64,000 nt of DNA. Source: Asterella californica. Taxonomy: Eukaryota > Streptophyta > Marchantiopsida > Marchantiales > Aytoniaceae. Positions 34,940-45,399 of this stretch are shown piece by piece (within the stretch, counting starts at the first letter, position 1; each line of letters begins with the position of its first letter). Below the pieces are notes generated by a model. The model was not told the origin of the DNA. It saw only the letters and a list, made by a program, of their open reading frames with translations, and searched no databases. Made by a program: the position numbers and the translations under genes. Location of the stretch: contig JAYKYS010000007.1 in NCBI GenBank assembly GCA_036924285.1, forward strand, positions 11,346,001 to 11,410,000, written 5' to 3'.

Positions 34940-35653
34940 ATGACCAACCAAGGATCATCAAGTGGAGGTGCTGCTGCTGCTTAGCAACTTATTCAATTTG
35001 ATGCTGCTACAATGAAGATGTTCCAAGCTTTTCACATGTTTATGTAGCAGCAGTAGAGCACGGAGAGGAAGGAGATATTAGTAACCAAGACGTTGCAATC
35101 AGTGGTACCTAAGATGGACCAGTTCAAGAGGACAGATATTCCAAGTACGTGCGATACTATGCTAGGGACATGGAGGTGAACAAGGTGTCTGAGAAGGAGA
35201 TGGTGGAGATTTTTGAGTTTTAGAGGCTGTCCATGGAACTTTTGAGTTTTAGAACTTTTCATTAGTCTTCGTTTTGGTTTCAAGATACTTACATCAACTT
35301 TGAACCGCTGGTTGTGATGTAAGACGATCGACTGTGATTCTGAGTCCACAAAGCACTTAGTTCAAAAATCAGTAAGACTCACACGAGTTATAGATTCAGC
35401 CGATTGACAGATTGCATACGGGAACCTCTCAACTATGAAGCAAATTTCACCAAAGGAGCTGGAGGAGCAATTCTCTGAGTGGCATCGAGTTTGCATGGAT
35501 TGGTATATCGATGCAGATCATGCAGATGAAGATGTGCCCTTCTCTTCAATTTTTGAGCTCTCGATGTGTATAACTAGAAACTTTGCTGCAGCTGGACATG
35601 TAGAGCAGAGACGTTGTGAAAGACTTGCTTATGGAACTTCTCGCGGTTTCTAA
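34940..35653 (+). pseudogene. Gag remnant of the LTR-B element
   Basis: The frame opens at ATG 34940 with TNQGSSSGGAAAA, meets TAG at 34982, and continues with QLIQFDAATMKMFQAFHMFM to two further TAG codons in a Gln-rich stretch. It then runs on through VVPKMDQFKRTDIP near 35.1 kb in a degraded frame. A further open piece, 35435-35653, has SPKELEEQFSEWHRVCMDWY. The three TAG codons sit where CAG is expected, which suggests C-to-T change. It is non-functional. No protease or RT follows before 35.7 kb. Confidence 0.5.
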
Positions 35654-36878
35654 ACTCTACAAGATCGATTCTCGTTGTGCGAGACAGTAGATAGAGAATT
35701 CTCATGTCTTGGTGATTGCGAGGTCTGTAGGAATCCTTGGATCTAATCGCTCCTAAATCTTACCCTTGATACCGGTAAGCGAATCTACTTGATGTTTATC
35801 GATCTGATGTGGACTAAAACATTCGCTTCAAAATATATCATGATCTTCAAATTTCAAATTATCTCCGCTCTTGCAAATTTTGAATTATCTTCATTCTTGC
35901 CGTGTAAGCTTACGTCTCTTGTTTGATCGTTGGTCGTAAGCTTTTCTTGCATTAAGTCAACCACGTGCTAACAGACAATGTCCTATTCTGCAATCGATAA
36001 TTTAACATAGTTGACTAGATCTTTCTACTGGTATTTACACAGACTCCATCCACCCGGTCTCTTCACCATAAACTGATGTTTTGCTCCCCATCAAAGGTCG
36101 GAAGAGTTAGACCGTCGTTTAACTAACTACTCTCTCTTCACGTTCAACCACTCACATCAACTCCTTTCAGACAGTCTCGCCTCACTTGGATCAAATCCAT
36201 CCATTGCTTCAAATCCGTCGTCAAGAAGAACATCCGAAAGTTTCTATTGTTGTCGAATGCCTATGATGAAGTGTCTTTCTTCACGGTAACATTTTTTTCT
36301 CATCGATTCAATTCTGATCTCGGACACCTAACTTGTGCATCGACCGAAATTGAAGAAAAGGTGTTAATGTGACATGGCTGTCCAGCTTGGCAGGTTCGAG
36401 TGATTCTGCACGAACGATAACTTATGTATGCAATTACGTGGTAGTCTGTGTAGTTTAGAAACATGTAACAGAAACAATGGATTTCGATATTCGTACGTAT
36501 TTTAAACTGCGAGCTTGTCTATGCGGTGCTTTGTCACGTCAAGGCAACAAGACGCAATGAAAATGATAGCAGTTTCACAAGCTAGGCACAACACAATAAT
36601 CTGGAATAATGTCTAACAATCAAAACTGAAACTGGTGGTGCGGTAACGCTATTAGTCTATGGCTGTGCACGTATGCCACCTGAGAGACTTCCGACCCAAG
36701 GATTTCACCTTACCATTCTCTAACAGTACACGAGACGTTTGTTGAAGAAACTTCATCTAATCAAAGACAACAAAATGAGATTCTCAGCGATTGGAAAGGA
36801 CCAGAGGGACAAATGAAAAGCTAAAACCCGACGTGAATCCTTTACGTCCGACGTCACGGTGTGTACTTTCACTCTAAG
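35654..36878. other. No gene recognised
   Basis: Balanced to AT-rich DNA with no supported frame. The word CACCATAAACTGATGTTT near 36066 recurs near 47634, hinting at another shared dispersed repeat. Confidence 0.35.
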
Positions 36879-37255
36879 TATTAGGGGTGTCAAAGTTAAA
36901 GAATCTCTGAAATATTCGGGAGCCGCGGGCGTGAGTTACGGATTTGGCAACACTGCGGCCAGTGTTTCCTGCGGGTACCTCAGGGAGGTACCCGCAGGAA
37001 AACGCCGCGGACATTTTCTTAACAGCTATTCACTGGTTTCTTCTTATTCTTTTTGCAATGGATTCTCTGCTACTCTGAGTACTTATCTTAAGTATAGAAA
37101 CGGAAAAATAATCAATGGTAAAATCTTGATGTCCAATCTCAGGCGCGATCTAGAATGAGCCGCGGTTATATACAAACTTACCGGTGACAATTTTACGTCC
37201 AGTTACCTCTCAGCCGTTGAAGAATCTTTCTTCTAAACTTTGACACCCCCTATTA
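36879..37255. mobile_element. TIR element with TATTA duplication and internal hairpin
   Basis: GGGGTGTCAAAGTT starts at 36884, and its reverse complement AACTTTGACACCCCC ends at 37250. TATTA occurs at 36879-36883 and 37251-37255. The core TTA could also be read as a Harbinger-type 3-bp duplication. Inside is a 17-bp perfect stem (36965-36981 with 36985-37001, tip AGG; core GCGGGTACCTC). The short frame 36859-37158 spans the element edge and is not a gene. Confidence 0.75.
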
Positions 37256-38036
37256 AATACTCACCACAATTATGTTGCTAAGTTCTTACGGAACTCCTCC
37301 TTTAGCAGTAAGTATCGTACAAATTCTGCCGTCCTGAAGGAGACCAGGATGACAGAACCTGACTGCCACCACCAAACCTTTCCTTTATAAAGGAGCGAGT
37401 TGTGCCCACGATGTCAACAGTGACAGGAAAAACATCATTGGTGAGACACTGTGACTGATACTGCCTCACACACTTATCTCGTCCTAACAATTGCTTCAAA
37501 AGACTGCTCCTCGGCAGAGTCCTGTCAGTCCTCGCTAAGTTTCTCAAGGAGTGATGGTGTTTCTCCAAAGTTCCAAACTAAACTCATGCTGCAGCTTGTT
37601 AAGAACACGTACAATTCACAAACCAGAACCAAATGTCGATAACGCTGAACGCAAAGCATAGCAACAGGGTATCTCCGCACTCTCTAAACATAGTACTATA
37701 ATTACTGTACGAATTCAAAATAAGCAAACCGCGGTAGCAGCATTATCGCGTCCATAGGCGAACTCACTCACCTATACTGATCCTTCCGAAGCCACGGTAG
37801 AAGTCCCTCTCACTCACGAACTTGTGGACACCAAACGAGACAGTTCACCATTTCTTCTTCCGCCCATCACACGGATCGTCAAAACAACTGCGTACGTGCA
37901 ATGCGCTCCTCGTTGGCATTCACGCAGGTTTGGGTCTAGACAGTGCTTGCCGTTGCCACGTTTTGGTGTAGCGTGGTATCAGAACTCCTTTACAGAGTAC
38001 AGTATGCAGCAGGAAGCCCAACAGTGAGAGGAGGTC
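37256..38036. other. No gene recognised; possible old primer site
   Basis: No supported frame. GTGGTATCAGAACTCC at about 37974-37989 resembles the initiator-Met primer site of LTR elements, but no LTR pair was seen around it. Confidence 0.3.
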
Positions 38037-38039
38037 TAA

Positions 38040-38516
38040 GAGGCCTTCTGCACCTACAATTTCAAAACTGCATATTTTGCAGTTTCCTACATTTTCGTTA
38101 TTGCGAGAGACCTCTCGAACCAAAGACAATTTTTCACAGTTTCATTTTTACTCACCTTCTTCTCCGCATTGCTTCTGCAGTTTTGAGTGAAGTACCCTGT
38201 AAGGCGTGTGCTGGGCATGTGTTGGGCATGTGCTGTACACGCTAAGATGCCACGTGGAGTTTACTGGAAGGATTTACAGTAAACCTACCAGCAGGTATAA
38301 CTCTCACGCGTGTCTGGGTCAAAACTGTAAGCTTCAAACTCAAAAATACCCGGCCACAACTCTTCTCCCAAAAAGCAGGAATCTGTACATTTTGTACCAA
38401 CCCTATTTGCCAAAGTGAAACTGCGCACAGTCTGAAGCACCCGTTTATTACCACCCCTAACATACACGCGTGAACTATGCTTGCGCAGTTTTGAAACTGT
38501 AGGTGCAGAAGGCCCC
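38040..38516 (-). mobile_element. Harbinger-like MITE, copy 2 (inverted)
   Basis: 477 bp, the reverse complement of 32878-33355 with scattered substitutions. Ends are GAGGCCTTCTGCACCTACA and, on the other strand, GGGGCCTTCTGCACCTACA. TAA lies at 38037-38039 on the left and AAA follows on the right, so the duplication has probably changed by one base. Confidence 0.85.
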
Positions 38517-38882
38517 AAAGTGTGTTCCACTTTTCTCCATGTGGCAGAAACTTCAAGGGATTGAGGTGCTGCGCAATGGAATGGCGAGGTTCTGCGATTC
38601 GTCCAGTTAATATATTAATATTTTACTGTCGTCTTGCAAAGTCGACAGTTAGCTATATTTTTGCAATACATAGCAGAAATATATAACGAATTCCTTTCTG
38701 TTTTATTCATGGCCCTACTCCATTGTGATATTTCTTCTCCAATAACTACTAATTTGTGTCCAAATTATGAGTCGTGCTGCTTTTGCATACTTAAAAGGTA
38801 TAGGTTTGCTTTTGTTTCCATCGTTTGGAGAACAGCTATCAGCATCCCAACTCCCCTCAACAGCAACGACGAGAAATACAAA

Positions 38883-38952
38883 TAGCGATTGATAAACAAC
38901 GATTGATAATAGCGATTGATAATAGCGATGACAACAGCGATTGATAATAAGT
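38883..38952 (+). repeat. Minisatellite, AGCGATTGATAAT unit
   Basis: Four to five imperfect copies of a 13-bp unit (AGCGATTGATAAT and variants such as AGCGATGACAAC) in 70 bp. Confidence 0.75.
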
Positions 38953-38967
38953 TTAGTGCCAGAGTGA

Positions 38968-39240
38968 ATATGCGTGCAAAACGAAATTCTGGGGAACTTT
39001 TGCCAGCTTGTTGTTATAAAAAAAGACATAAATGTTAAGTTGAAATTCTACACCAACTGAATATGAGAAGTTACCCAGACCTAGAGATATGAGAAGATCT
39101 CGACATAACCGATAAGGGAAAATAAACTCATCCGCTTCAAAGACATCAAGTGCACCCATCTGTGCTGAAAAAAGAAAACATAGTAAATGCATATTTTCAC
39201 CTCTTCTATCTTCACGGTTGCTCACTTTTTACCATCGTTT
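38968..39240 (+). repeat. Dispersed repeat, pair of 46.72 kb
   Basis: TGCGTGCAAAACGAA, GGGAACTTTTGCCAGCTTG, ATAAATGTTAAGTTGAAATT and ACCCAGACCTAGAGATATGAGAAGA occur in the same order and spacing near 46.72-46.88 kb. The shared part then leads into a hairpin region in both places, so it belongs to the same family as the double-hairpin modules. Confidence 0.55.
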
Positions 39241-39280
39241 ACCATAAATTTTCACCCATCGCAGTAGTTGGCTGTATATT

Positions 39281-39444
39281 CACCCATGTACACTTAGACA
39301 GTGTACATGGGTGTAATTTAGTGCTAACCCTTTTCTTAAGAAGGGTTAGCTCTAAATTATAGCCTCAATGATTGACTCGATTCATGACAGAGATTGAATT
39401 ATAGTCGGATGATTCCAAGTGTGGTCACAGTGCTTATGGGTTTT
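39281..39444 (+). repeat. Double-hairpin module E
   Basis: CACCCATGTACACT (39281-39294) pairs perfectly with AGTGTACATGGGTG (39300-39313). The second stem AATTTAG-GCTAACCCTT runs from 39315 to 39358. GCTTATGGGTTTTG follows (about 39432-39445). The stems differ in sequence from modules C and D, but layout and following motif are kept, so the structure looks selected and not merely copied. Confidence 0.65.
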
Positions 39445-39768
39445 GTTGATTTTCAGAAGACCAGGTGTTTCGTTCCTATGATATATTTAAATAGATTTTT
39501 TAAATTTAGATTTTTAAATTTAGATATTTATCGTCTTCAAGAAACCAAGCGTGTTAAATTCCTTCACTTGTACAGAATGTATACTTAAATTTTACTGTGC
39601 ACCCCTCCCTTCACCAAAAATGCACCCCCAAAAATCAAACTCCTGGCTGACGTGCAATCCTTTTTGAAATAGCGAGGTATTTGTATATTTTCTGTCTTTG
39701 TTTTATTTCTTGTACAAGTCCGTGGGGCAGGATATTGACTGATCAACCGTGACTAACTATTTTACATG

Positions 39769-39771
<3 letters not shown>

Positions 39772-39801
<30 letters not shown>
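39772..39801. repeat. (TA)n microsatellite
   Basis: About 30 bp of uninterrupted TA dinucleotides. Confidence 0.95.
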
Positions 39802-39810
<9 letters not shown>

Positions 39811-41028
39811 AGATCTCGCGTGACATTACTTTTCTGGATGATGATGTTCGTGAAGTTACGCGAACACAAGAAAAGGAAAATATGCAGATTAAGATGCAAG
39901 GCAGATTATCTGTTGGGTTATTCATACTGCATACTATCTAAATATGTGGAAGCATGGAGTTCATTTAATGTCAAAGCTCGAACATTTGGTCTCTCTCAAA
40001 CTATTTGTTGGACGCGCAAGATGAAATAAATAATAAACCTATAAATATGCAAAGATGCAAGACTACTAAAACATAAATATACCGCAGCGGTAGAATGAAA
40101 ATTGTATTGAACTGGTCATTCGAATTAATGATTAAATGCTTTGAGAACAGAAAAATAATCAAAAAGTTAAACCCCGACTAACCGTATTTGGGGTCTGGGT
40201 AACCCAGACCCGGCATTCCGCTGTTTCGAATTCGCGAAACGGCGGGATCTTGGTTATCCAGACCCGATTTTCCGGTGCCCATATCTTTCTCAATTCGCGA
40301 CGGGAGTTGGAGTGCCGCATAGCGATAGAAAGATAATTTCGAGATCTATCTTTCTATATAAAAAGAATTATAAATGATGCAGAAATAAAAATAAATTATG
40401 GATCTGAAATTCGAAAGTTCTCAGAAAGAAGCCGCCTGTCACTGATTGGCTAAATACAGGAACATTCCAATTTCAAAATAGATTCTTGTTTGGGCAGGTG
40501 CCCACAAATACAGGGCAATTTTACAAAAATTTTGCATCTGACCCAATCCGAAGTTTCCAGTGCCTGCGGGAGCAGAGTGAGGTGAGACTAAGACTCCATG
40601 TTGTGCTCATTATCACAGTAAGACTCCAGGTTGTTCTCATTATCACCAGCAGGAGTCCAGAGTTCCTTAGGAGAAGCAGCTGCGCTGTGGGTCCATGCAA
40701 ACACAGAGTGTGTATTACTATGTACATCTGTTGTCCCTGCTCCTCCTAACGAATTACTCTTTCTACTAATTTCCACTTCTGGTTAGAGGTATTCTCGAAT
40801 CTCTTGACATATTTAGTTTATATTTGTTATATATTCATCTTCAACAGTTTTCTATAAGGATACATAAAAGCTGTTGTGTGTTGGTGTTATGATTTTTCTT
40901 TGAATGTTTTGATAGTAATATTGGGATCCCGCTCTTCGGATAGATTAGTCTTGTGATATATTAGTATTTGATTGGATTATTGTAATATATCTATATATAT
41001 TTTTTATTATCTGGAATGGTGACACATA
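39802..41028. other. Intergenic DNA upstream of the SAP-DDE gene
   Basis: No supported gene. Contains the palindrome GGTCTGGGTAACCCAGACC (near 40190) and an imperfect GTTTCG/CGAAAC inverted repeat near 40223-40250. A TATA-like CTATATATATTTTTTATT lies near 40990-41007, about 80 bp before the chosen start, and could serve the following gene. Confidence 0.4.
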
Positions 41029-41076
41029 TTGTTGTCATGGGTTTGTCATGTTTTGAAGTCTGAGTATCGAGGAGTC

Positions 41077-43371
41077 ATGGCTGAACGACGTTGGGGACAG
41101 TTCCCGTCCGATCATGTCAATTATCATACGAGGAGACGTCCAAACATGACGCAGGTTATTAGAATTCCTGAGGACCTCTTAGACACATACACCCGTTTAC
41201 GTCATGCATTGGGAGAAGGTGCGTCACATGCTCAGGTGTTGAGGTGGTTGTTAGATGGTGCAGCAGGACGTATAGAGGCATTAGAGAGAGCGCGTGCAGC
41301 TCGTGTAGCAGCGCCCGAGAGAGTTTCACTCGAGGAAAGAGCTGAGAGAGAGGTGTTAGATGTCAACATGGAGAATAGTTGGACACTTATTCGTGATAGT
41401 CAAGAGGTAGCTACAGCGAGTACGAGTGGTGGTGATGCTACCCAGAACGTATTACCAGATGCCATGGATGAGGAGCACCTTTTTGAGACGGCAGATGAGC
41501 CGAGTGTTCGGATGTCAGCAGAGTATGGACTTTGGGGTCGAGGGAAGATTCTTGAGTTCTGTGAGGTCTTTCATGTCAAGTGTCCTCGGTCCGGTTGTGT
41601 ATTCTACTGTCTCCCTCCCGTGATCACAGAGTTTCAGCAGTGTTGGCAGCTGAAGTTTGGATGCGATGCTGGACATACGACAGTATTTGTGACAGCGGAG
41701 ATGGAAAGAGAGAAGGGTACACCAGATGTTATAGGGCAGATGTACCATGCAGCATTGTGTTCAGGTCTCAGTTATACTTCTATTGCGAGTATGCTCGAGG
41801 CCATGCGACTTCATGTTCCCACGGAGAAACATTGGTACGACTTCCAAGCTGGCATTGGACGACCTATTGGGTGGTGCAAAGCGACATTGCAGTTGTGGGA
41901 GGAACATAAGACGATATTGCATTCTGAGTTGTTGTCTTCTACGGGTAAATATTTCTTTATACTTTATTCGTGTTTTCATAGTTCGCTTGATTCTAAGCGT
42001 TTTGGATCATTTTTCATTTCTTATTTTCTTTTGTTCTATCATTTTTGCAGAGGGTTTGGTGGTATATGTTGACTGTAGATGGGACTCGTCACGGAATGGT
42101 TATCATGGGACTGTTCCATTCATCAATGCTGCTGATAATCGTGTTCTTGAGATGGTGACGATGACACGAGTAGAGGTCGAGAGCTCTTGGCGAATAGAGA
42201 CTGCAGCTGTCGAGAGAGGCATTGAGATGCTCATCGAGAAAGGCATACATATCTCTGAGATCATCCATGATGATAATCATGCCGTCGACACAATTATCGA
42301 TAGGTTGTAGAATAATTGATCTCTTTGCATTTTATTTCTATTGCGACTTTTGTATTTTATTCCATTTTTTGGTTAGATATATAATATTTTTATGTACTGT
42401 CGTTCTCATGGTGCAGGCATGGAATATGCAATCAGAAAGATCTTTGGCACAAATGCAAAGGCATCTTGACCAAGTTCAAAGAGGAGTTACAAGATGTGCG
42501 AGTGTCAGCTAGTGATCGTTCAATAGAGAGTGCGAGATGTCGGAGAGAGCTATCGGTGTTTTCGGTCACTCAACTAAAGGTCTTTTGTCGGACAAACAAT
42601 CTTCTAATATCAGGTTCTAAGACAACACTTGTAAACAGGATAGCAGAGCATCTTGCACTTCCCCCTGAGGACTACTGGGAAGTTGAGCGCACTCGAGGAT
42701 ACAAGTATCCTGAACTTGCTATCCATGATATTACGTACAAGCTCAAGTCTTGGATCTACACATGTGCGAGACGTTGCTCTGAGAGGTGATTTTTCGTTGT
42801 TGCATCGTCTTGACTCATTGAATATAGATGTCACATGAAGTATTTATTCTCTAATATTTCGTGATCTTTTTGTGTTTACAGGGGTGATTCTGGTCCAGGA
42901 TTGATGATTTTCGACATATTGACTGCAGCTTCACACTGGGCAGGTGATCATTCTGATTGTTGCATACTCCCAGGTGATCGTCAGTGTTCTTCTCGTATGT
43001 TTGGAGAGGGTGCACGATATGCATATGGCGGAACGACGCATTTAGCCGTGCAAGCCTTCTTGGCAAAGCATATCACTCCTGCCAAGATGCGCTTCTATAC
43101 TCACGCTCGAGAGAACTACATGAGCGAGACCTTCCACTCCGTCATCAACAAGTTCGCGACGAAGAGGATCCATTGGGAGCGTTCACATGAAGCTCGGCTA
43201 GCATGTGCAGCGATGGATTGGAATGAGAACATCAGACGTGAGGTTGTGGCAGTATATCCACGTCGTCAAAATGACTCTAGTGTTCGTCGTCGACCAGCTA
43301 CAAATCGAGTTCTTGTACGTCGTACAACAATATGGAAAGACGAGTTGAGGAAACGTATTTTTGGACACTGA
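41077..43371 (+). CDS. Intact four-exon SAP-domain DDE transposase-like protein
   Basis: Exons 41077-41944, 42051-42303, 42417-42785 and 42882-43371. All three introns (106, 113 and 96 bp) are GT...AG, and the joined frame is exactly 660 codons (659 residues plus stop). Residues 24-65 (TQVIRIPEDLLDTYTRLRHA...) look like a ribbon-helix-helix DNA-binding unit followed by a short coiled coil. C169, C174, C178, C189, C196 and H200 form a likely zinc site. The core shows VDCRWDSSRNGYHGT (D297), IHDDNHAVD (D363/D364), NQKDLWHK, HWAGDHSDC (515-523) and NYMSETFHSVINKFATKRIH (E579). This pattern recalls Kolobok-like DDE proteins. A SAP DNA-binding domain (about 421-454, SVTQLKVFCRTNNLLISGSK) is inserted between the second Asp and the Glu. 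The gene could be an active transposase or a domesticated one. I recognised no terminal repeats around it. Confidence 0.88.
41945..42050 (+). other. Intron 1 of the SAP-DDE gene
   Basis: Donor GTAAAT, acceptor TTTTTGCAG. Removing it joins a split Glu codon (G + AG) and keeps the frame open across conserved residues. Confidence 0.85.
42304..42416 (+). other. Intron 2 of the SAP-DDE gene
   Basis: Donor GTTGTA, acceptor CATGGTGCAG. Reading through would hit a stop at once, whereas splicing joins HDDNHAVDTIID to HGICNQKDLWHK through a split Arg codon. Confidence 0.85.
42786..42881 (+). other. Intron 3 of the SAP-DDE gene
   Basis: Donor GTGATT, acceptor TGTTTACAG. The split Arg codon is restored and the frame enters GDSGPGLMIFD. 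Confidence 0.85.
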
Positions 43372-43487
43372 TATAAGATAGTAGCTCACATTCACTTGTT
43401 ATTTTACACAAAAAATATAGAGGCACTATACAAACAATTATGAGTATATTTTCAACATAAATTCATGATTCCTCTCGCTGGTTTACT

Positions 43488-43622
43488 TTTCACTTAGAAG
43501 TTTTGCTTTTCACTTAGAAGTATCGCTGTTTTACTTTTCACTTAGAAGTGAAGCTTTTTCACTAAGAAGTTTTGCTGTTTTGCTTTTCACTTATATTATC
43601 TCTGTCTTTCTTTTCACTTACA
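43488..43622 (+). repeat. Degenerate tandem repeat CTTTTCACTTAGAAGT
   Basis: At least six variants of TTTTGCTTTTCACTTAGAAG in 135 bp just past the stop of the SAP-DDE gene, the last ones decayed. It might be subterminal repeats of a transposon, which commonly bind transposase. No matching array was found on the 5' side. Confidence 0.65.
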
Positions 43623-43872
43623 TTACTATATCATCGATGTGGATGATCCAACATTTGAGCATCAGATCTTCTTAGATTATGGTTTTCTTATCAGGTTTTT
43701 ACCTGTTTCTTCTAAACCGGAAGTTGACACTCTTGTAATAATGAGATATATGTGAGCAGAAATTTGTGCAGCAAATGAGGCTTCGCTTGGAACAGGCTGA
43801 GTTTGTTGAACTTCTTGAACAGGCTGAGTTTGTTTGAGTTGATTGTGTCTTCCATGTAGTAAGTAACTATAT

Positions 43873-43949
43873 AGCGTAAGTAGGAATTGAACCCACCAAG
43901 ACCCCCATTTGGGTTTACGCTTCACAGGAACTGCATATGCAGCTCCTGG
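43873..43949 (-). other. tRNA-like fold fragment and palindrome
   Basis: On the minus strand AGCGTAA and TTACGCT form a 7-bp stem enclosing GTGGG-TTCAATT-CCTAC, which looks like a T-arm. The whole is only 49 nt, with no D-arm and no clear anticodon arm. Next to it is the palindrome CAGGAACTGCATATGCAGCT followed by CCTG (43926-43949). Possibly a decayed tRNA or organelle-derived piece. Confidence 0.2.
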
Positions 43950-44035
43950 ACCCGCTATCCAGGATGCAATGCTCCTGTAAAAACTAAAATGCTCCTAACA
44001 TGCAAGATACAATACAGAACACAAACATATAGACA

Positions 44036-44434
44036 TCAAACCGCTCTAAATCCAACAAATTTCTCCTCAGGTTCTGACCACGTATTTTTCACAGCCTGTT
44101 CAAGAAGTTCAGGAAGCTGGGTGCGGTCAAGATACCCAAAATATAGTGCTAACGCCCTATAAACCTGAAAACGTTTACGAGGAAATTCAGTTTCTGTCAA
44201 TGAGGCAGCTGCTCGACCTATGAGTTGAAGCTCATCTTCTGCAGTGTGGAAGTCATCACTGCTTTTGCAAAACTCTACGCAGGCTTCTGAGTACAGAGGG
44301 AACTGGACCCGCAACTCTTCTGGTGTCACACGTATAGACTTAGACAATATTCCTCCACTGACCTCCCAGTACCCATTCGCTCCCCCTTCCCAATGTACTC
44401 TTGCAGTATGCCGACCCTTGCTTGACTGTGACAT
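44036..44434 (-). CDS. Hypothetical protein, 132 residues
   Basis: The start is taken at the ATG whose complement is 44432-44434 (SQSSKGRHTARVHWEGG). The frame also stays open upstream to 44728, but that part is a repetitive hydrophobic stretch that resembles noise. The protein is soluble-looking, with VTPEELRVQFPLYSEACVEF and a charged C-terminal half with TQLPELLEQAVKNTW. No domain is recognised. A TATA-like box and a palindrome lie about 0.95 kb upstream on the same strand. It could be a small host gene or part of an unknown element. Confidence 0.4.
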   Translation of the reverse strand: MSQSSKGRHTARVHWEGGANGYWEVSGGILSKSIRVTPEELRVQFPLYSEACVEFCKSSDDFHTAEDELQLIGRAAASLTETEFPRKRFQVYRALALYFGYLDRTQLPELLEQAVKNTWSEPEEKFVGFRAV

Positions 44435-44639
44435 GATGTGCAAGAAAAACCAAGACGATACCAAGACGCCAAGAAGCCCAAACAATGACAGTCGATGGTG
44501 AGCCGGAAGCTGCCAAGCAAACACTCTGCGTGGCAAAGCACAAGGAGCTAAGCCAAGCCAAGCGAGCCAAATAGAAAGCAGTCCTCGTGAGATACAAGCC
44601 GTGGGACAGAAAGTCCTCAGGTGAGCCACGAAATGAAGT

Positions 44640-45170
44640 GTAACGACCAAAACTGCAACACTGCTGATGGTTACAGAGAAACAGTCGATGATGGAAAGCC
44701 AACACCCGAGCTCAAGATCGTGGGCCAAAGCTTCACAAGAACACTGCCACTATCGAGCGGTCGGAAGCCATATCAAAGGCGCTGCCAATCCAAAGCAAAC
44801 AAAGACGAGAAACATTCAGAAAGCTTGCTTGAAGAAGTTCAGGAAGTCCTTCAAAGAAACAGTCGATGGTGAGATGCAACCCGAGCAGCAAGAAGTCCTG
44901 AGGTGAGCAAGAGACTGGAAGCCAAACCTTCACAAACGCGCTGTCAATACAGAGCCATCGAAAGCTAGCACCCAGGCGAGAGATCGGAAGTCAAATCTCC
45001 ACAAAAATGCTGTCAATACCGAGCGACTGAAAACTAACACCACAGCGAGAGATCGAAAGTCAAACTTTCATGAAAACAGTGCCAATACAGAGCGATCGAA
45101 AGCCAAAAGAAAGACGCTGCCAATCCCCGCACGATCGAAACGAACACGCGGTCAAAATCCACGAGAAATT
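44640..45170. repeat. Imperfect tandem repeats, about 70-80 bp
   Basis: Words such as GAAAGCC/AACACC, CTTCACAAGAACACTGCCA, GCTGTCAATACAGAGC, GAGAGATCGGAAGTCAAA and GAGAGATCGAAAGTCAAA recur four to five times with drift. The array lies between the minus-strand ORF and its putative promoter. Confidence 0.6.
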
Positions 45171-45351
45171 TTCAAAATCGAGCCGGAGCACTGAGTACAA
45201 GTCACTTTGTGCTTCGCGAAGCGGCGGGGCCCTTTGAAAAAGCTGGTCTAGTCCGTGAAACGGCGGGCCCTGAGAATGAACTGCGGGCAGGACGCGTTGA
45301 TCCTGCCCGCGGAGCCGCGTCCGTCTTTGACGTGCCCCCCGCTCTGACAGT

Positions 45352-45386
45352 CCGGAGGGAATGATTCCCTCCGGAGTTTATATACC
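45352..45386 (-). promoter_or_regulatory. Candidate promoter: TATA box and 25-bp palindrome
   Basis: TCCGGAGGGAATGATTCCCTCCGGA (25 bases, core GGAATGATTCC) is a perfect palindrome around the central G. Directly beside it the minus strand reads GGGTATATAAAC, a strong TATA box (TTTATATA on plus, 45377-45384). If used, it would drive transcription leftward into the GC-rich leader, the repeats and the 132-residue ORF. Confidence 0.4.
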
Positions 45387-45399
45387 CACAGCGGGGGTT

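Noticed and set aside
43873..43921. A complete tRNA gene on the minus strand
   Set aside because: Only 49 nt between the stem halves, with no D-arm and no anticodon arm.
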